A stretch of 36,685 nt of DNA, from positions 1 to 36,685 of the forward strand of contig UQMV01000017.1 of assembly GCA_900542315.1 (NCBI GenBank), in the 5' to 3' direction. Position 1 is the stretch's first letter; every line of letters begins with the position of its first letter. Made by a program: the position numbers and the translations under genes. This DNA is from an uncultured Collinsella sp. Its GTDB lineage: Bacteria > Actinomycetota > Coriobacteriia > Coriobacteriales > Coriobacteriaceae. Under the pieces are notes generated by a model, which was not told the origin of the DNA, made no database searches, and saw only the letters and a list, made by a program, of their open reading frames with translations. This document shows positions 23,194-31,382 of the stretch, in pieces.

Positions 23194-23217
23194 AAACCAC
23201 CACAAAGGCGCCTGCCC
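23194..23217. repeat. 24-nt repeat copy 2
   Basis: This matches 22824-22847 at 21 of 24 bases. It lies just downstream of the pseudouridine synthase (minus strand) and marks the right border of the repeat-rich interval. Confidence 0.6.
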
Positions 23218-23230
23218 TTTTTGGCGGGTT

Positions 23231-23890
23231 TTAGGGCTCCCAGGGGCAGGGGGCTTCGATGTGGATGTGCTCGCCGGTTACGGGATGCGTGAAGGACACG
23301 CTGTGGGCGTGGAGCATCAGGCCGCAGGGACGCGGCGTTCCGTACAGGTCGTCGCCAACCAGGGGATGACGCTCGCTCGCCAGGTGCACGCGAATCTGAT
23401 GCTTGCGGCCGGTGAGCAACTCGACATCGATATACGAGCGCGTGGGCAGGCCACGGCGGCTCTTAAGACGCTTGAGCACCTTGACGCGCGTCTGAGAGGG
23501 CTTTCCGCTGGCGCCGACACGCATCTTGCGGCTATCGTGGCGGTCGCGGGCGATCGGCTTGTCGATGAGCTTCTCGTTCCAGTCGATCTTTCCCTCGGCG
23601 AGCGCCAGATAGTGCTTTTCGAATGCGTGGTCGATGACCATCTGGTCAAAGGCGGGCTGCGTTTGCTTGTCGAGCGAAAACAGTACCACGCCGGTGGTGT
23701 CGCGGTCCAAGCGGTTGAGCGGTTGCATGTCGGTCGCGGCAAAGCCGTCGCCCATCGCCAGCAGCAGGTCGCTGGCGTAGTCGGTAAGTGTGCGCTCGCC
23801 GGTGCCGTCACCGTGGACGATCATGCCGGCAGGCTTATCGATGGCCATGAGCCAGGCGTCGCAATAGAGGACTTGAGGTTCTTCGTTCAC
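23231..23890 (-). CDS. RluA family pseudouridine synthase
   Basis: The 219-residue enzyme isomerises uridine in rRNA or tRNA. It has IDKPAGMIVHGDG, the catalytic aspartate Asp62 in LNRLDRDTTGVVL, and the C-terminal LLTGRKHQIRVHLA. No S4 domain is present. The target position cannot be told. The start is GTG at 23890 with GAAAGG upstream. It lies 15 bases downstream of the U32 gene on the same strand, so both are likely cotranscribed, and both would act on RNA if the U32 protein is RlhA-like. Confidence 0.91.
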   Translation of the reverse strand: MNEEPQVLYCDAWLMAIDKPAGMIVHGDGTGERTLTDYASDLLLAMGDGFAATDMQPLNRLDRDTTGVVLFSLDKQTQPAFDQMVIDHAFEKHYLALAEGKIDWNEKLIDKPIARDRHDSRKMRVGASGKPSQTRVKVLKRLKSRRGLPTRSYIDVELLTGRKHQIRVHLASERHPLVGDDLYGTPRPCGLMLHAHSVSFTHPVTGEHIHIEAPCPWEP

Positions 23891-23905
23891 GTGTAAGCCT
23901 TTCGG

Positions 23906-26398
23906 TTAGCTAATTCCCACAAACATGCAGCCCGAGGTGGCGCCGCGCAGGCGGGCAGCGGGCTTGCGACCTGCCTGAGCTGCCTCAATGGCGCGGCGGA
24001 CACGAGCAACGGCACGGCCAATCTCATCGGCTTCGAGCAGGGTTCCGTCAACCATAAGACGGCGCACGCCGGCATCGAGCAGCTGTGGAACCTGCGGCGT
24101 GAGGTCGATAGGGTAGGCATCGTACAGGCGTGAGCGGCCGTGGATGTCGGTACGCACGGGCATGACCTTGCCGTCGATATTCTTGAGCGACAGCTTGCGG
24201 ACGCGCAGGCGGCAGCTGGCACAATCGTGGATACAACCGTTGGCCACCTGCAGGATGCAGTGCTCGCTCGTCATAACGCGCGGGCGGCCGAACACGGTGA
24301 TGCCCAGGGCTGCGGGCGCGGAGGTGCCAAGCGAGATAATCTCGTCGAGCGTGATCTCGGGCGAAAGCCAAAACGCGCCGGCCCCGCGCACGGCAAGTGC
24401 CTCCATGCAAGGCGTGTTGTGCACGGGCAGGCAGGATCGGATCTCGGCCGTGGCGCCGGTCTGCGCGGCAGTAGCAAGCTCGGAGATATTGCCGACGGCG
24501 ACAATCGCTCCAGCCTGTATCCACGGGTCGACACGTACGTGGTCAACGGCGCGGCAGACCTCATCGAGCACGGGTACGATGCCCTGCTCAAACGCATCGG
24601 CGGGGGAGAGTTCGGCCGCATCGAGCGCGTCGGTGGTCATGTAGATGCGCGTTGCGCCCTCGGCGCGAGCGGCCTCGGCGGCCTCGAGCGAGGTGACGGC
24701 GGCGCAGATCTGCGGCTCATCGCGGTAGTGTGCGGGCATGGGGCGCGTACATTTGTCGAGCACCGGCAACTCGAGCGTTTTCGCGCGCTCCTCGTAGGGT
24801 GCCAGAATGGCCTCTTCCAGCGCCTTGCAAGCGGCGGCGCGCACCTTATGTACGGCGGAAAAGCCCATGCCACAGCCCTCATCGAGCGTCACATCAAAGC
24901 TCGCAGCCTCAAAGGGCGAGGAGCCCATGCGTCCGACGTGCTCCACCAGATCGGCCGCCTCGACGGCGCGCGTCTTGGCGGCCTCGACGGTAAAGCCGGT
25001 GGCGGTGGCGGTGAGCGTGGGGTCGTCGCAGCAGGTGAGCGTAACGGTAAATGGCTCGTCCAGACGTGCCACAACGGACACATCTACGGCGCGGCGGCGC
25101 AGCACGTCGCGCTTGAGCGCGGCACCGGCGGCGTCAATAGCGCGCTGGCTTCGAATCACGCGCACGCGGCAGCCCTCGGGCATGCTGCGGGGCACGCGGC
25201 ACTCGATGATGTCGCCGGCAGCCGCATCCTCGGCGGCGATGGTGGTCAGGAACTGGTCGAACTCATCGTCGTGACGAAGCTCCAGCAGGTCGCCCTTGCC
25301 CACGGGCTCAAACAGCTCAATGCGGGCGATGGCAGCGCGACGACGGCGGTCGTCGGGCTTGAGCCCGCGCACATCGCGGTTGGCCAGGCGGCTACCAAGC
25401 ACCGTGCCCACGATCTGGCCGCGGTTGTTGGAGCGCTCGTAGCTCATCATCTCGTCACCCGAGGTGCCGTCCTGATAGGCGTGCGTAAAGTCGCGGTTAA
25501 AGCAGCGCTTGAGTTGGCGCTGGCGGGCGGCATCCTCATCCTTAGAGGTCGAAACATCGGCCAGCATGTCATCAATCTGATGACGATACACGTCGACGAT
25601 GGAATACACGTAATCGGGGGCCTTCATGCGGCCCTCGAGCTTGAGCGATGCGGCGCCGGCGTCATACAGACGGCGAACAAGCTGCGACGTGTTGGTGTCA
25701 CGCGGGCATAGCGCACGCTCGCGGCCGGCGGGGGAGAGCGCGCGGCCGTTCTCGTCGATCAGCTCGTAAGGCAAGCGACAGGGCTGAGCGCACATGCCGC
25801 GGTTGGCCGAGCGGCCCGCCATGGCAAAGCTCGACAGCAGGCACAGGCCCGAGTAGCAAAAGCAGATGGCGCCGTGGCTAAAGACCTCCAGGTCAACGTC
25901 GGGCGCGGCGTTGTGATTGGCGGCGATCTCGTCGATGGAGAGCTCGCGCGAGAGGGTCACGCGGTCGGCGCCCTGCTCGCGACACCAAATGGTTCCGCGG
26001 TCATCATGGATGTTCGCCTGGGTCGAGATGTGTGTCTCGATGCCGGGCATGGTGCGCTTGACCTCAAAGAACAGGCCCCAGTCCTGGATGATAAAGGCGT
26101 CGGCGCCCAGCGTGGAGCAGCGATGGATGAGCTGCAGCGCATCGCTCATCTCGGACTGCTTGATGACGATGTTTACCGTGACATAAACGCGCGAGCCGGC
26201 CAGGTGTGCAGCGCGGCAGGCCTGCTCAAAGGCCTCGTCGGTAAAGTTCGTTGCCTTGCGGCGGGCGTTGAAGCTGCCCATGCCGCAGTAGATGGCATCG
26301 GCGCCAGCAGCGAGTGCGGCGGCAAAGGGCTCCGGGCCTCCGGCGGGGGCCAAGAGCTCGGGCCTGCGGTTGGTGGTTCGACTGGCGGTTGCGGTCAT
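23906..26398 (-). CDS. U32 family peptidase-like protein (RlhA/YdcP-type rRNA hydroxylation)
   Basis: The 830-residue protein begins with RRPELLAPAGGPEPFAAALAAGADAIYCG, the standard start of the U32 family. The family core LEVFSHGAICFCYSGLCLLSSF with Cys179, Cys181 and Cys186 is followed by Cys203 and Cys207 in RGMCAQPCRLPY, which in relatives bind an iron-sulfur cluster. A middle DUF3656-type region and a C-terminal U32-like half with further cysteines (about 730-745, CIHDCASC) complete a long form like E. coli RlhA, which hydroxylates 23S rRNA C2501 using prephenate-derived chemistry. Peptidase activity is not expected. Specific function is inferred from architecture. Confidence 0.83.
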   Translation of the reverse strand: MTATASRTTNRRPELLAPAGGPEPFAAALAAGADAIYCGMGSFNARRKATNFTDEAFEQACRAAHLAGSRVYVTVNIVIKQSEMSDALQLIHRCSTLGADAFIIQDWGLFFEVKRTMPGIETHISTQANIHDDRGTIWCREQGADRVTLSRELSIDEIAANHNAAPDVDLEVFSHGAICFCYSGLCLLSSFAMAGRSANRGMCAQPCRLPYELIDENGRALSPAGRERALCPRDTNTSQLVRRLYDAGAASLKLEGRMKAPDYVYSIVDVYRHQIDDMLADVSTSKDEDAARQRQLKRCFNRDFTHAYQDGTSGDEMMSYERSNNRGQIVGTVLGSRLANRDVRGLKPDDRRRRAAIARIELFEPVGKGDLLELRHDDEFDQFLTTIAAEDAAAGDIIECRVPRSMPEGCRVRVIRSQRAIDAAGAALKRDVLRRRAVDVSVVARLDEPFTVTLTCCDDPTLTATATGFTVEAAKTRAVEAADLVEHVGRMGSSPFEAASFDVTLDEGCGMGFSAVHKVRAAACKALEEAILAPYEERAKTLELPVLDKCTRPMPAHYRDEPQICAAVTSLEAAEAARAEGATRIYMTTDALDAAELSPADAFEQGIVPVLDEVCRAVDHVRVDPWIQAGAIVAVGNISELATAAQTGATAEIRSCLPVHNTPCMEALAVRGAGAFWLSPEITLDEIISLGTSAPAALGITVFGRPRVMTSEHCILQVANGCIHDCASCRLRVRKLSLKNIDGKVMPVRTDIHGRSRLYDAYPIDLTPQVPQLLDAGVRRLMVDGTLLEADEIGRAVARVRRAIEAAQAGRKPAARLRGATSGCMFVGIS

Positions 26399-26503
26399 AT
26401 CCTGCCTTTCAAAATGCTCAGATACTCAAAAGTATAGTGGTGCCGTCGCGGCAGGCGATGCCCGCAGCCTAAGCAGGACAAAGTCTTCAGCAGCCTCTCG
26501 GGC

Positions 26504-26577
26504 AAAACTAACCCCTTTTCCTCCGTCCCCAAGGAATTAGGTGCTCCGAAGGGGACGGAGGAAAAGGGGTTAGTTTT
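26504..26577. repeat. Perfect 27-bp inverted repeat with 20-bp spacer (REP/REPIN-like)
   Basis: Arms 26504-26530 and 26551-26577 are exact reverse complements. The inner ends carry GTCCCC and GGGGAC, the same GGGGAC signature as the repeats at 20559-20670. It lies in the 377-base gap between the divergent U32 and ridA genes. The T-run after the right arm could allow termination. REPIN-like mobile repeat is the favoured reading. Confidence 0.8.
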
Positions 26578-26625
26578 TAGGCAGGTTGCCAGTCACGCCG
26601 TTCGGCGGTCCGTACGCGCCGTTGG

Positions 26626-26658
26626 GCGATAAAATATTATCGCAATCTGATAATTATC
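26626..26658. promoter_or_regulatory. Two AT-rich palindromes upstream of ridA
   Basis: GCGATAA/TTATCGC (26626-26643, loop AATA) is followed by the 10-base palindrome GATAATTATC (26649-26658). They lie about 120-150 bases before the ridA start, in the only AT-rich part of the gap. They may be operator sites. TTGGGC at 26622 is a weak -35 candidate but spacing to any -10 is poor. Confidence 0.4.
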
Positions 26659-26775
26659 TTGCATCGCGCAAAATCATCCCCTACTATCCCAATCAAGCGC
26701 GGTGTTCAGACCGAATTGTGCCTCCCGGTGCGAACGCCGCGCTCACGCTCTCTATCTGATTGTAAGGAGAAAAAC

Positions 26776-27153
26776 ATGAGCAAGACCGTCGTGTCTTCCG
26801 ATAACGCACCCGCAGCCATCGGCCCGTATTCCCCCGGCATCCAGACCGGCAACATGGTGTTCCTGTCCGGCCAGCTGGGCATCGATCCCGCAACCGGCAA
26901 GATGCCCGAGGGCGTCGAGGCCCAGGCCAAGCAGTCCCTTGCTAACGTCGAGGCCCTGCTGACCGCTGCCGGCGCCACCTTTGCCGATGTCGTCAAGACC
27001 ACGGTCTACCTGGCCGACATTGCCGACTTCGCTGCCGTGAACGAGATTTATGCCTCCAAGTTCGAGGCCCCGTTCCCCGCGCGCAGTGCTTTCCAAGTTG
27101 CCGCTCTTCCGGCTGGCGGTCTGGTCGAGATCGAGGTCGTCGCCGCTCTCTAA
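26776..27153 (+). CDS. ridA: RidA family reactive-intermediate (enamine/imine) deaminase
   Basis: RidA hydrolyses reactive enamines and imines made by PLP enzymes, releasing ammonia. The 125-residue protein has NAPAAIGPYSPGIQTGN, VFLSGQLGIDPATG, and the substrate-binding Arg103 in FPARSAFQVAALPAGGLVEIE with Glu120. The ATG at 26776 follows AAGGAGA; the open frame upstream to 26659 lacks a ribosome binding site. A strong terminator follows. It is a single-gene transcript. Confidence 0.94.
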   Translation: MSKTVVSSDNAPAAIGPYSPGIQTGNMVFLSGQLGIDPATGKMPEGVEAQAKQSLANVEALLTAAGATFADVVKTTVYLADIADFAAVNEIYASKFEAPFPARSAFQVAALPAGGLVEIEVVAAL

Positions 27154-27183
27154 GGTGTTGGCAACAACTAAACATGACATGCG

Positions 27184-27224
27184 AAAGAGCCCTGCAGCGC
27201 GTGCGAGCTGCAGGGCTCTTTTTT
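27184..27224 (+). terminator. Rho-independent terminator after ridA
   Basis: AAGAGCCCTGCAG pairs with CTGCAGGGCTCTT as a 13-bp stem with a ten-base loop, followed by a run of T. It lies 30 bases after the ridA stop. Confidence 0.93.
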
Positions 27225-27260
27225 GTCGAGCGATGTGCGAGTGACCCGTTTTCCTCTGTC

Positions 27261-27294
27261 CGCAAGGAGGGCTAGAGACCTAGCCCTCCTTGCG
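27261..27294. terminator. 14-bp hairpin spanning the regulator stop codon
   Basis: 27261-27274 and 27281-27294 are perfect reverse complements with a six-base loop. On plus the hairpin is followed by GACTTTTT, so it can back up the ridA terminator. The right arm is also the last codons of the YheO-like gene, whose TAG stop begins at 27282 on the minus strand, so the same DNA serves both. Confidence 0.7.
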
Positions 27295-27936
27295 GACTTT
27301 TTGCAGGTAGCGGTAGACGCTGGGCTCCGAGATGCCCAGCGCGGTGGCGGCGCAGGCCACGGCGCCCTTGAGCATAAATACGCCGTTGCCGTTAAGGTGG
27401 CGAATAACGTCCACGCGATCTGCCTGCCCCAGCGAGGCGACATCCTGCCCGCGGCTTTCGAGCAGCTCGGAAATACTGCGGTCGATGAGCTCCTGTGTAG
27501 ACTCCGAAAGACTTTCGACCTCGATAGACGCGGGCTCCGCCTGCCTTGGCACAGCGTCGAAGCAGGCCATGAGCTGCTGAGCCATAGCGTTGATGGAGCG
27601 TACCGTGGAAAGATCAGTGTTGACGCAGAGCATGCCGACGATCTCGTTATCCTCGCGGATAAAGTATGTCGCCGACTCCAACGTCTTGCCACCGGCACCG
27701 CGCCCCTCGTAGCCCGTAATAAACGGCAGGTCGCGATACTTGGCGTCGTGCATGATCTTGAGTGCCAGATCGGTGGCGGGACCGCCGACCTTGCGGCCGC
27801 TCACGATGCCGTTGCGAATATCGACGATGGCGTGGTCGGGATCCGAGAAATCATGCAGCACGATTTCGCTGTTTTTGCCGAGTATCTGCTCCAGGAAATC
27901 GACCATTGGCAAAAAGCGACGTACGGTCTCGTTCAC
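27280..27936 (-). CDS. YheO-like PAS/HTH transcriptional regulator
   Basis: The 218-residue protein has an N-terminal YheO-type PAS domain (FLPMVDFLEQILGKNSEIVLHDF, and IVSGRKVGGPATDLAL) and a C-terminal helix-turn-helix of the HTH_22/DauR kind (GAVACAATALGISEPSVYRYLQKVR). Such regulators often control amino-acid or nucleobase catabolism. The GTG at 27936 is chosen because AAGGAG sits six bases upstream and VNETVRRFLPMVDFL matches family starts; in-frame ATGs at 27987 and 28077 have no ribosome binding site. It is divergent from the NCS2 permease and may regulate the purine locus. Confidence 0.88.
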   Translation of the reverse strand: MNETVRRFLPMVDFLEQILGKNSEIVLHDFSDPDHAIVDIRNGIVSGRKVGGPATDLALKIMHDAKYRDLPFITGYEGRGAGGKTLESATYFIREDNEIVGMLCVNTDLSTVRSINAMAQQLMACFDAVPRQAEPASIEVESLSESTQELIDRSISELLESRGQDVASLGQADRVDVIRHLNGNGVFMLKGAVACAATALGISEPSVYRYLQKVRKEG

Positions 27937-28100
27937 GGGCAACTCCTTGGGGTGAAATCGGAAATGTTCATAACAATTTTTTCTCATGGTAACACGGTGT
28001 CTATTGACTCGCATATTCGCAGGTATCTTGCGTAATACGGACGAGCGGTAGGAATTTGGCGGTAAACGGTCGACCAAAAGAAAAGTTAGATGTTAGTTTA

Positions 28101-28157
28101 ATCAGACACTTTCCTGACCTGCGGAAATGCTTTGTCTCAGCTCAAGAATAGTCTGAT
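28101..28157. other. Candidate small three-way-junction fold in the regulator-permease gap
   Basis: ATCAGAC (28101-28107) pairs with GTCTGAT (28151-28157). Inside are TTTCC/GGAAA (28110-28127) and a weak TTTG/CAAG stem. The topology is riboswitch-like in size, but the conserved bases of purine riboswitches are missing. It could equally be a palindromic operator. The remainder of the 352-base gap holds the Fur-like site and no ORF. Confidence 0.3.
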
Positions 28158-28170
28158 AACAAAAAATTAT

Positions 28171-28190
28171 TATTGAGAATGAGAATCATC
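28171..28190 (+). promoter_or_regulatory. Fur-box-like site
   Basis: TATTGAGAATGAGAATCATC matches the classical Fur operator layout (GATAAT-type hexamers; 11 of 14 defined positions of TGATAATNATTATCA). It lies 99 bases before the NCS2 permease and 234 bases before the divergent regulator. Iron control of a purine locus rich in Fe-S enzymes would make sense, but this is inference. Confidence 0.55.
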
Positions 28191-28288
28191 TTTAATACGA
28201 TATCCAACGAAGGCACAACCTCACCCCCGCACTGCGTCACAATAGAGCGTTAGATGCGAAAACAACTACTTCGAGGATTGGTGGTCAA

Positions 28289-29683
28289 ATGGCCCAGGAG
28301 ACGGTTACGAACGGCACTGAAGCCCTGTTCACTCGCGAAGGCATGCCGCCCGTTAAGGAAATGATCCCTTGTGCCCTTCAGCACGTACTGGCATCGTTTG
28401 CCGGCATCATTACCCCGGCGGTCATCATGGCCGGCGTCTACGGCTTTAATAGCCAGCAGAGCACCGACATCATTCAGGTTGCGCTCATTCTTTCGGCAAT
28501 CGACACGGCCCTTCAGGCCTTCGCTCCCTTCCGTCGCATCGGCGGCGGCCTGCCCATCGTCATGGGCGTTTCGTTCGCGTTCCTGCCGGCCCTGCAGGCC
28601 ATGGGTGCCTCGGGCTTTAGCTTTGGTGCGCTGCTGGGCGGCGAGATTGTCGGTGGTGCCGTCGCGGTCCTCTTTGGTTTGGCCTACAGCAAGATTAAGT
28701 GGCTGTTCCCGCCCGTCGTGACCGGTACGGTCATCTTCTCCATCGGCGTTTCGCTGTATCCCACGGCCGTCAAGTATATGGCCGGCGGTATGGGTACGCC
28801 GCTGTGGGGCACCCCGCAGGCCTGGTGCGTCGCTCTTATCACCTTCGCCGTGGTCTTTGCGCTCGCCAACTTTGGCAAGGGCACGCTCAAGCTGGGATCC
28901 GTGTTCTTTGGCATGATCGTCGGCATGATCGTTTCGATCCCCTTTGGCATGATCGACTTCTCCAGCGTCGCCACCGCTCAGGTCTTCGCCCTTCCCAAGG
29001 TTATGCCCTACGCGCTCGAGTTTGATCCCGAGGTCTGCATCACCCTCGCCGTCGTGTTCCCCATGGTTGCCATCCAGGTTATCGGTGACGTCTCCGCCGC
29101 CTGCCTGGGCTCCATCGACCGTATGCCCACCGAGCGCGAGCTCTCCGGCGCTATCGTGTCCCAGGGCCTCACCTCTATGGTCGGCGGCCTGCTGGGCGGT
29201 CTTCCCACCAGCGCCCTTGGCCAGAACGTGGGCATCATCTGCTCCAACAAGGTCGTCAACAAGTGGGTCTTTGTGATCATCGCGGCCGTCTTTGCCATCG
29301 CCGGCCTGTTCCCGCAGCTTTCTGCCGTCCTTTCCGCTATCCCGCAGCCCGTCATCGGCGGCGCGACCGTCGGCGTCTTTGGCACCATCACCATGAACGG
29401 TGTGCGCATGTTCACCCGCGAGGGCCTCACGCAGCGCACTACCACCATCGTCGGTACCTCCGTCGTCTTTGGCCTGGGTATCTGGATGGCCAGCGGTTGC
29501 CTTGCCGGCGAGGGTATGCCCGCCTGGGTGTCCACCGTCATCGGCTCCAATGCCGTAACTCCCACCGCCATCATGGCCATCGTCCTTAACCTGATCCTTC
29601 CGCAGACGCCGGTCGTGGCTCAGCACATCGATGCTGCCAAGGACGCTGCCGTGGATCTGGTCTTGCCCGAGAGCAAGAAGTAA
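28289..29683 (+). CDS. NCS2 family nucleobase permease (xanthine/uric acid type)
   Basis: The 464-residue protein has about 12-14 membrane segments and the NCS2/NAT features: ALQHVLASFAGIITPAVIMAG near the N-terminus, the glutamate region in TM8 and the signature GQNVGIICSNKV, corresponding to QNxGxxxxT with the usual T replaced by N. It imports oxidised purines with a cation. The neighbours SsnA, YgfK and the molybdenum hydroxylase point to xanthine, urate or a related purine rather than uracil. The ATG at 29 bases past TTAGATG follows GAGGA and GGTGG. It is the first gene of the purine locus. Confidence 0.88.
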   Translation: MAQETVTNGTEALFTREGMPPVKEMIPCALQHVLASFAGIITPAVIMAGVYGFNSQQSTDIIQVALILSAIDTALQAFAPFRRIGGGLPIVMGVSFAFLPALQAMGASGFSFGALLGGEIVGGAVAVLFGLAYSKIKWLFPPVVTGTVIFSIGVSLYPTAVKYMAGGMGTPLWGTPQAWCVALITFAVVFALANFGKGTLKLGSVFFGMIVGMIVSIPFGMIDFSSVATAQVFALPKVMPYALEFDPEVCITLAVVFPMVAIQVIGDVSAACLGSIDRMPTERELSGAIVSQGLTSMVGGLLGGLPTSALGQNVGIICSNKVVNKWVFVIIAAVFAIAGLFPQLSAVLSAIPQPVIGGATVGVFGTITMNGVRMFTREGLTQRTTTIVGTSVVFGLGIWMASGCLAGEGMPAWVSTVIGSNAVTPTAIMAIVLNLILPQTPVVAQHIDAAKDAAVDLVLPESKK

Positions 29684-29700
29684 CCAATTCGGTGCTATTC

Positions 29701-29773
29701 GTCGGCGGACGCATCGCCTCGTCCGCCGACGTCATGCGGCGCCAAGCCGCACTTCAAAGGGTTTGTCCCTTTG
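29701..29773 (+). other. Three consecutive hairpins between the permease and ssnA
   Basis: GTCGGCGGACG/CGTCCGCCGAC (29701-29730), TGCGGC/GCCGCA (29735-29751) and CAAAGGG/CCCTTTG (29755-29773) follow each other with loops of five to eight bases. No long T-run follows, so they are not clear terminators. They may stabilise or process the permease mRNA end and set different levels for ssnA. Confidence 0.6.
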
Positions 29774-29878
29774 GTGAAGCGTTGACGGGAGAGGGCCCGT
29801 TTCCGGTGTAGGCCGGCGCTTCGCACTCCGCCATGTCAGAGGTGTCAAACCCCGCCCCTGATGTCGAAGGGAGCATCC

Positions 29879-31234
29879 ATGCTTCTGGTCGCTAACGGTT
29901 CCGTCTTTACCCGCAACGCGCAGGCCCCGTTCATTCCAAACGGTGCGGTCGCCATTGACGGAGATACGATCGTCGAAGTGGGCCCCGAGTGCGAGCTCAA
30001 GGCCAAGTACCCGGATGCCGAGTACGTCGACGCCCAGGGCAACCTCATCATGCCCGGACTCATCAACTGCCACACCCACATCTACTCGGGTCTGGCCCGC
30101 GGCCTTGCCATTAAGGACTGCAACCCCACCAACTTCCTGGAGAATCTTGAGCAGCAGTGGTGGAAGATCGACGACAACCTGACGCTCGACGGCACCAAGG
30201 CCAGCGCCTATGCCACGATTCTTGACTCCATCCGCGATGGCGTCACCACGATCTTCGATCACCATGCGAGCTTCTGCGAGATCCCGGGAAGCCTCTTTAC
30301 CATTAAGGATGCAGCTCAGGAGCTGGGCATGCGTTCGTGCCTGTGCTACGAGGTCTCGGATCGCCGCGGCCAGGAAAAATGCGACCAGGCCATTGCCGAG
30401 AACGCCGAATTTGCCCAGTGGGCCGCCAAGGAGCGTCGCGATAACGACAACCATATGATCGCCGCCATGTTTGGCGGTCACGCCACCTTTACGCTGTCGG
30501 ACGAGACCATGGACAAGATGGCCGAGGCCAACAACGGCCTGACCGGCTTCCACATCCATGTGTGCGAGGGCATGAATGACGTTTGGGACTCCCGCCTCAA
30601 CCGCGGCGGCATCAGCCCCGTCGAGCGCCTGCTGCAGCACAACTTGCTGGGTCCCGACACCATGCTGGGTCACTGCATCCACGTGACGCCTGCCGAGATG
30701 GATATCGTCAAGGAGTCCGGCACCTGGCTCGTCAACAACCCCGAATCCAATATGGGTAACGCCGTGGGCTGCGCCCCCGTGCTCGAGTTCTTCCGCCGCG
30801 GCATCCCCGTGTGCATGGGCACCGACGCCTACACCCACGATATGCTCGAGAGCCTTAAGGTCTTCCTGATCATTCAGCGTCACAACGCCGCCATGCCCAA
30901 CGTGGGCTGGTGCGAGGCCATGACCATGCTGTTCGAGAACAACGCCAAGATGGCAAGCAAGTACTTCGATCGCAAGCTCGGTGTGCTCGAGGCCGGCGCT
31001 GCCGCTGACGTCATCGTCATGGACTACAAGCCCTTTACGCCGCTGAGCGAGGAGAACATCGACGGCCACATGCTCTTTGGCATGATGGGCAAAAACTGCC
31101 GCACCACCATCATCAACGGCCGCGTCCTGTACAAGGATCGCGAGTTCGTTGGCATTGATGAGGACAAGATCAACGCGTGGACCATGGCTGAGTCCAAGAA
31201 GCTTTGGAGCACGCTCAACGATCGCGCCTACTAA
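29879..31234 (+). CDS. ssnA: Putative aminohydrolase SsnA
   Basis: The 451-residue protein is a metal-dependent amidohydrolase of the SsnA group. It has the metal ligands HTH in LINCHTHIYSGLARG, DHHAS, HIHVCEGMNDV, the histidine in GHCIHV and the Asp in MGTDAYTHDM. SsnA genes lie with ygfK and selenium-dependent hydroxylases in many anaerobes; the likely reaction is hydrolytic deamination or ring opening of a purine-derived compound. GAAGGGAG precedes the ATG at 29879; an upstream in-frame ATG at 29861 is less well placed. It follows the permease and precedes ygfK. Confidence 0.92.
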   Translation: MLLVANGSVFTRNAQAPFIPNGAVAIDGDTIVEVGPECELKAKYPDAEYVDAQGNLIMPGLINCHTHIYSGLARGLAIKDCNPTNFLENLEQQWWKIDDNLTLDGTKASAYATILDSIRDGVTTIFDHHASFCEIPGSLFTIKDAAQELGMRSCLCYEVSDRRGQEKCDQAIAENAEFAQWAAKERRDNDNHMIAAMFGGHATFTLSDETMDKMAEANNGLTGFHIHVCEGMNDVWDSRLNRGGISPVERLLQHNLLGPDTMLGHCIHVTPAEMDIVKESGTWLVNNPESNMGNAVGCAPVLEFFRRGIPVCMGTDAYTHDMLESLKVFLIIQRHNAAMPNVGWCEAMTMLFENNAKMASKYFDRKLGVLEAGAAADVIVMDYKPFTPLSEENIDGHMLFGMMGKNCRTTIINGRVLYKDREFVGIDEDKINAWTMAESKKLWSTLNDRAY

Positions 31235-31382
31235 TTACAAGTAGATTCACGCGCGTCGGGTGTTTCGCCGCATCCGGCGCGCGTATAGGCGGCCTCCGCG
31301 GGGTCGCCGGCGCTGTGCTAGCGCTACACCGTATTTGCGCCCGCCGCGCGGTCTCGCCGGGCGTTACAGAGAGGAGCTCATT

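Noticed and set aside
27223..28035. Plus-strand open frame opposite the YheO-like regulator
   Set aside because: Starts inside the ridA terminator tail and mirrors the regulator in antisense; the minus-strand product has PAS and HTH motifs.
28101..28157. Purine (guanine/adenine) riboswitch
   Set aside because: The size fits, but the conserved junction bases and the GG/CC loop-loop contact of that class are missing.
28250..29626. 458-codon minus-strand open frame opposite the NCS2 permease
   Set aside because: Composition is Asp/Gly/His-rich and repetitive; the plus-strand membrane protein is unmistakable.
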